A DNA stretch of 64,000 nucleotides, taken from Archegozetes longisetosus. Its lineage: Eukaryota; Arthropoda; Arachnida; Sarcoptiformes; Trhypochthoniidae. The notes beneath the pieces were generated by a model. That model had not been told where the DNA came from and searched no databases. It was given only the letters and a program-made list of their open reading frames with translations. The position numbers and the translations under genes are program-made. The stretch is from the NCBI GenBank assembly GCA_018873245.2, contig JAEMBT020000003.1, forward strand, positions 10,301,843-10,365,842. The letters are read 5' to 3'. Shown here one piece after another: positions 59,181-64,000 of the stretch (position 1 is the stretch's first letter; each line of letters starts with the position of its first letter).

Positions 59181-60398
59181 CTAACAAGGAAGGTTTGAAA
59201 ACTCTCAGAAAAATTTTAGCATTTTGTATTATGGAACTTATAAATGGACTAATTATCTTTAATTTAAGCTATATTTGAAAGGCTGAACACGAGGTTATGG
59301 GTCACAACTTCAGGTTAAAAGTTAGCTAATATAAAAGCTCTGCTCAAGTTTTGTGCACACATTATATAAGGAGAGTTCCACAGTCCCTTAGAACTCAATC
59401 CCCAAATATGGAAACATTTGACACTCCTTATATTAAGTGATAAGCTGAAAATAATATACGATTCCGTTTATGACTTGATCTCTGATCTCTCTTAGTGATT
59501 CTAAATATTTTCAAAAAATTAAAATCTCATTACTAGCAAACCGTTTCAAGATTGAAGATTTTCAAGAAATTTTTTACTAAAAGTTTTATTATTTGTGTTC
59601 CTAACTGTCAGCGATTTCGCTAGCGGTCCGCGTTTTGGACTTTAGATTTTAATGAGGTCAGCGGTCAGCGGATGGGGTCTCCGCTGACATTACTACGTCA
59701 GTGGAAGTGATTTCAAACTAAAGTACTAAATACAGTATAATATGTAATAATGTCTAAACCGAAAAGTTAATAAAATATTTTGTCAGCATTTTGAGTGATT
59801 TTTCTTTCTATTTTTCCTTTTTGTCAGCGAATGTTCTTGACAAAAGTTGGCAATGCTAAATATTATTCAAATGTTACTCAGCCAAAAGAATATTTTATAA
59901 GTTTATCGTACTGGATTTTATAGTGGAAATAAATTTTCGAAAATTCTCTTAGATATGGCGCCCGAGAGACCCAACATAATGATTGAGAAAAATGAAGATC
60001 ATAAGCATGTAAAACTTATCCTCTAACTTTTGAGCTGGGTCTCTCGGGACACCATATCTAAGAGAAATTTTGAAAATCTTTAGAATCATTAAGAGAGATC
60101 AGAGTTCAAGGTCATAAGCGAGATCATATATTATCTTCAGCTTATCACTTAGTACAAGGAGTGATGATTCCATATTTGGGTGTCAAGTTCTAAGAGACTG
60201 AGGAACTCTCCTTATATATAATATGTGCACAAGGCTTACGCAAAGCTTTTATATTAGCTAACTTTTAACCTGAGATTGTGACCTATAACCTCGTGTTCAG
60301 TCTCTCAAATATAGCTTAAAGATAATTAGTCCATTTATAAGTTTCATAATACAAAATGTTAAAATTTTTCTTGAGAGTTTTCAAACCTTCCTTGTAAG
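59181..60398. repeat. Foldback element F between the KCNQ genes
   Basis: About 1.2 kb with arms of about 330 bp. The left arm (ACAAGGAAGGTTTGAAAACT at 59184) pairs with the right arm ending AGTTTTCAAACCTTCCTTGT at 60395. AGGAGAGTTCC / GGAACTCTCCT and AACACGAGGTTATGGGTCAC / GTGACCTATAACCTCGTGTT pair further in. The middle holds a GC-rich patch of TCAGCGG words (59605-59700) and a small nested palindrome (59949-60062) with ATGGCGCCCGAGAGACCCA and its inverse, related to the unit at 44701-44990. Confidence 0.85.
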
Positions 60399-60554
60399 TT
60401 CTGAATGAAGACCAATAGAGTTAGTCTTAACTATAAAAGTCTACAGATGCATAAAATTAGCCAACTTTTCAATAAGATTTATGAAAGTACTCTTATCCTA
60501 AAGATATAATTTATGTGTGAAATAACTGGTTCCTAGAACTATCCCAAAATACTT

Positions 60555-60709
60555 TTCTCGTTTGGACAATTATTATGATTATTTGTTAGATGATTAAAAT
60601 ATCTGTAGAATGAGGGACAAGTGCGCCCCATATCGAGGGTTGCATGTTGCGGGACGAAACCATTCAATGAGGGACTGTCCCGCACAATGCGGGACGCCTG
60701 GTCACTCTG
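60555..60709 (-). mobile_element. hAT-like terminal fragment
   Basis: Read on the minus strand, it starts CAGAGTGACCAGGCGTCCCG and goes on with GCGGGACAGTCCCTCATT. This resembles the starts of several hAT elements (CAGRGTGACCAGACGTCCCG type). Only one end is seen and no target duplication could be fixed. Confidence 0.5.
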
Positions 60710-60799
60710 ACTGTACTCCACCATATTTTGAGTTTAAACTCGAGTGTACTTCAAGGATCGAGTTTACAGCAATAATCCCTAAAGTTTAGCTAACTGAAG

Positions 60800-61041
60800 A
60801 CGGCTATTACACGCAAGGTCGAGCGGACTAATGAAGAAGTGTTGTACTCTGTCATCGATAATTTTGCAAAACTATTGCGTCACATGATAGTCATAGAAGG
60901 AGCTTACACTAAAAACATTGTTATATAGTTTATAATTATCTCCCATTATTGTACTTTCAAATAGAAAAGAATTTTGAACTTGATCAACTCATTTAAAAAT
61001 ATTACCAATTAAAACTATCAAGTGACTTTTGGCCCACCCTG
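60800..61041 (+). mobile_element. Tc1/mariner tail fragment
   Basis: The plus strand reads TRKVERTNEEVLYSVIDNFA then HMIVIEGAYTKNIVI and a stop, much like the C-terminus of Tc1/mariner transposases. It ends with CAAGTGACTTTTGGCCCACC and CTG next to TA, a typical terminal repeat sequence. The matching left end is not visible. Confidence 0.5.
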
Positions 61042-62393
61042 TATAGAGTCAACATAAAAGTTACACCAATAATAAAGCTATGAATTGTTTATAGGAAAAT
61101 AACTTGGTTTTGTCAGTCGGTCAGATGAAACGAAGGAAGATTTGATCAATTAAAACTTTTGACGCACTAACTGCTTTATGAGACTGATAAAACAATATAT
61201 TGTCCTCAATAGCGAACCATTTATTATATACTTTTTAATTAGAATTAACATTGTATTAAAGGTAAATCTTGTGGATAGTCTTCATTTATATTAAAATATT
61301 TGAATATCTTGTATTGAATTTACTCAAAGTAAACTAATTTGAAAGTTTTTGAAGCTTGAAATATTCTGTAAGCTCTTTTGATGATACCTCTACGAAATTA
61401 TATTATTATCGTTAAATCAAATACGATTTCCTTATTTATCAATTAAAATAAGACTCAAGTTTCCTTCTTCTAGTGATTCAAGAAATTATTAGCTCTAATT
61501 GTTTCAAATTTATATAAAGTGTTATTTTGAACCAAAATTACTTCAACACAGTTTAATGAAGGATTTGTGAATGTTTGTTGTTTAGTTAATTGCAGTATTA
61601 GTTATGAAGGCATTTTTGATCAAACTAATTGAAACGATGTGTTAAGAGTTTATTTGATAACATAAAAAAGTAAGAGATAACAATTTTTTAACTAAGAAAA
61701 TATGGCTCGTTCACAATTTACTATAATGTTGGCTTTGATTACGATTTGATTATTTAGTAAAATGTCGGCTCTTTGTAGTGATAAGTTTGTTCAATAGTCT
61801 CTAAACTTATGAATAGAACTATAATTTTGTGTAATTCCATGACAGCAAATCACCATTTTTGTAAGCTGATGTAATCTTTATGTCTAAAGATAAGTCACGA
61901 TTATTTGAACGCTTAAGCTATGAATAACATAGACAAAAGTTAACATATTTTGTTCGAAATACGTTACTTAATTTTGAGCTTCTGGCACCTAAAGTATGCT
62001 GATCCTTCAAAACAAGATAATAGTTAAATGAATCAAAATGAATACAAAATGATGCATAGCAAACATTAACGAAATATATATGAAAGAAAACAAATCGAAC
62101 AAATCATTTATAACATTGTGCTGAGACGGATATAAAACACTATCACTCCTTTCACATAAATCTCAGGCTTTTAAATAGGTCCATGAAAAATTATTATTTT
62201 TTATGACAGGCTTTGTACTATTTCAGTCTCGTGTTATAAATGCTTAACTATTAAAATTTGATTCACGTTTGAGGGCACGAAACGGATCACTTGGAAACAG
62301 TTTACGGTTTGAAGCATTGGTTTTGTATTGGTTTGAACGATAATTATAAAGATAGATGACACTCGAAACAACGCAATTCCACTTATCATAAGA
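61042..62393. other. Intergenic DNA upstream of KCNQ copy B
   Basis: AT-rich, no exon or repeat recognised. Should hold the promoter of copy B. Confidence 0.4.
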
Positions 62394-64000
62394 ATGAATA
62401 ACTTTTATCGTAATAATCCTGATGTGCATCAATCAAATGATATTGAATCACAGACGCCTGAACCGAGAAGAGTGAGCCGAACAGTGAGCGGACTGCGTAG
62501 AATCAGATCAGAGTCGGAACATTGTAATAAATATGATTACTTTGCTTATATGCGTTCTCCATCAATCCAAACGAGGAGAAAAATCAACTTTTACGAACAA
62601 AAGCTAAATGTTTATAAATTACTTCATAGACCTCCTCGAGGGCTGATATCCGCTGGATATCATATATTCGTGACATGCATTATCTTGACGTGCTTAGTGT
62701 TAACTGTACTCTCGACTATTTCAGGTATAAACAATGTTTTACATTATATAAAAATGAGAAAATAGTCTATTTTAAACCAATTATAAATAACTCATAATTG
62801 GATACAAGAATCGGAACTAAGCTCAAATAAAAACTTCAATTTCAACAGATTATGCGACCCCAGCGTTAGGTTATCTAAAAATAATGGACTGCTTTGTATT
62901 AGCTTTCTTTAGTGCTGAACTCATGGTTCGCTTTTGGTCATCAGGATGTATTTCATACTATAGAGGATGGAAAGGAAAATTTCGTTTCTTCCGAAACCCT
63001 TTTCGCTTGATAGACCTCTTCATTATCTATTCAACAGTTACCGTTTTGTTGTTTGACGATAGAAGTGTTTTAGTTTTCACTTCTTTAAGAGGAATACGTT
63101 TTCTACAAATTTTTCAAGTTCTAAAACTTGAGCATAGATTCGGTCCATGGCGAATGATGACATCAGTGATCTGGGCTCAAAGAGAACATCTCGCTATCAT
63201 TGCGTACATGGGATCGTTAATCCTGCTTTCGACCTCTTTTCTTATTTATTTTTTGGAGAAAGATGTCAATCCAGCCTTTAATAATTGGGCATCTAGTCTT
63301 TGGTGGGGAGTTGTGACCCTTTGCACTATAGGCTATGGAGACATGTATCCGATAACACCGATCGGCAAGCTTTTGTCTTGTATTTGTTTTATAGTTGGTG
63401 TTTCGATATTTGCGCTACCGGCTGGTATCTTAAGTACTGGTCTCGCTCTTAAGGTAAGATCGAATTGTCTAATACGCTTTCTTATCAATAAAACCAAAAA
63501 GTCTAGGACATTAGATATACTCTCTTATTATGATTTTGATGGCGCTTCACTATTAAATAACTTGAGGTGATTTGTTGTGGTCTAATGACAATTAGCTTGA
63601 ATTGAAAATCAAATTTAGTTTCAAGTCTGACGAAAAGTCTTTGAATTTAGGCAATCTTATTTTAATATCTTATTGGTTTAGGTCCAAGAACAACAACGTT
63701 TGCGTCAATTAAGCAAACGCAAAGTACCAGCTGCACGACTGATTCAATGTGTTTGGAGGTGTTATGTTGCAGATAAGAAGTCTATGCCTAGAATTTCATT
63801 GAGAAGATCATCGAAATCCAAAACTAAAATTCATCGCAAGGCAAATCCTGAAAGCAATGCACTCAAATTCATACTTGTAGTCAAATATTTTATAGCGAGA
63901 CGAAATTTTTCTAAAGCCTCCAAACCGTATGACATAAAGGACGTTCTTGAGCAATACGCTGCCGGCCATACAAACATGTTGACCAGAGTTAAACAGATGG
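62394..64000 (+). CDS. KCNQ-type potassium channel, copy B (cut by window end)
   Basis: Exons 62394-62724, 62849-63453 and 63682 to beyond the window, with the same intron positions and phases (1 and 0) as copy A. The N-terminal 70 residues differ from copy A, apart from a short IESQ word, and have a basic stretch (RRVSRTVSGLRRIRSES). Then LNVYKLLHRPPRGLISAGYH and S1-S6 follow. S4 reads LRGIRFLQIFQVLKLEHRF; pore and filter WWGVVTLCTIGYGDMYP are identical to copy A. The C-terminus has VPAARLIQCVWRCYV (IQ-like site) and SKPYDIKDVLEQYAAGH, then is cut. The fourth S4 gating position is Gln, as in copy A, and the fifth is Lys. A tandem duplicate that could form mixed tetramers with copy A, by inference. 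Confidence 0.92.

Noticed and set aside
60539-60724. 61-codon minus-strand frame as a gene
   Set aside because: It overlaps the hAT terminal fragment and has no domain.

Overview
This window is AT-rich animal nuclear DNA. Genes are sparse and carry introns with GT-AG ends, and the space between them is filled with transposon remains and large inverted repeats. The gene set (LRAT-like enzyme, neuropeptide-type GPCR, chymotrypsin-like protease, maelstrom, SMYD relics, tandem KCNQ channels) and a short internal AACCT/TTAGG tract suggest an arthropod, perhaps a mite or another early-branching lineage. The species cannot be fixed from the sequence alone.

Layout, left to right. 0.6-1.4 kb: two-exon LRAT/NlpC-like gene (minus). 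3.0-7.1 kb: three 3' exons of a class A GPCR (plus); TM1-3 are not visible. 9.8-11.3 kb: three-exon secreted serine protease (minus) with a hairpin repeat in intron 1. 12.2-15.4 kb: a 1.3-kb palindrome interrupted by an almost intact Tc1-like transposon. 16-20.7 kb: SMYD pseudogene fragments, a palindrome with a tRNA-like segment, and a hAT MITE with a perfect 8-bp target duplication. 21.3-25.7 kb: an LRAT pseudogene split cleanly by a 3.9-kb DNA transposon with a 4-bp duplication. 26.2-28.4 kb: another palindrome holding two insertions. 28.6-29.4 kb: a two-exon gene joining Nab2/ZC3H14-type zinc fingers to an eIF3g-like RRM. 30-36.4 kb: an LTR-like fossil, a pogo-type derivative, a mariner and hAT debris.

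36.7-41.2 kb is a nest: a palindrome split by a foldback element and a hAT transposon, with three copies of GTTAT at the junctions; the hAT itself carries a piggyBac-type MITE and a mariner deletion derivative. 41.5-42.8 kb: an intronless maelstrom homologue. 44.7-46.8 kb: a GC-rich minisatellite, a decayed mariner and a tRNA-derived SINE with a 17-bp target duplication. 49.1-50.5 kb: a four-exon secreted leucine-rich-repeat gene. 50.9-54.5 kb: a second piggyBac MITE, a kinase relic, a telomere-like tract, a GC-rich Merlin transposase relic and a foldback element. 56.6-58.5 kb and 62.4 kb to the end: two tandem KCNQ-type potassium channel genes separated by a 1.2-kb foldback element and hAT/mariner debris.

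The genes do not form one pathway. The most unusual traits are the number of long palindromes (at least eight in 64 kb), able to fold into long hairpins if transcribed; the zinc-finger/eIF3g-RRM fusion; and the paired KCNQ genes, whose voltage sensors both lack one expected arginine and whose pore exons look homogenised by gene conversion. All exon joins were made by reading splice signals and protein continuity by eye.
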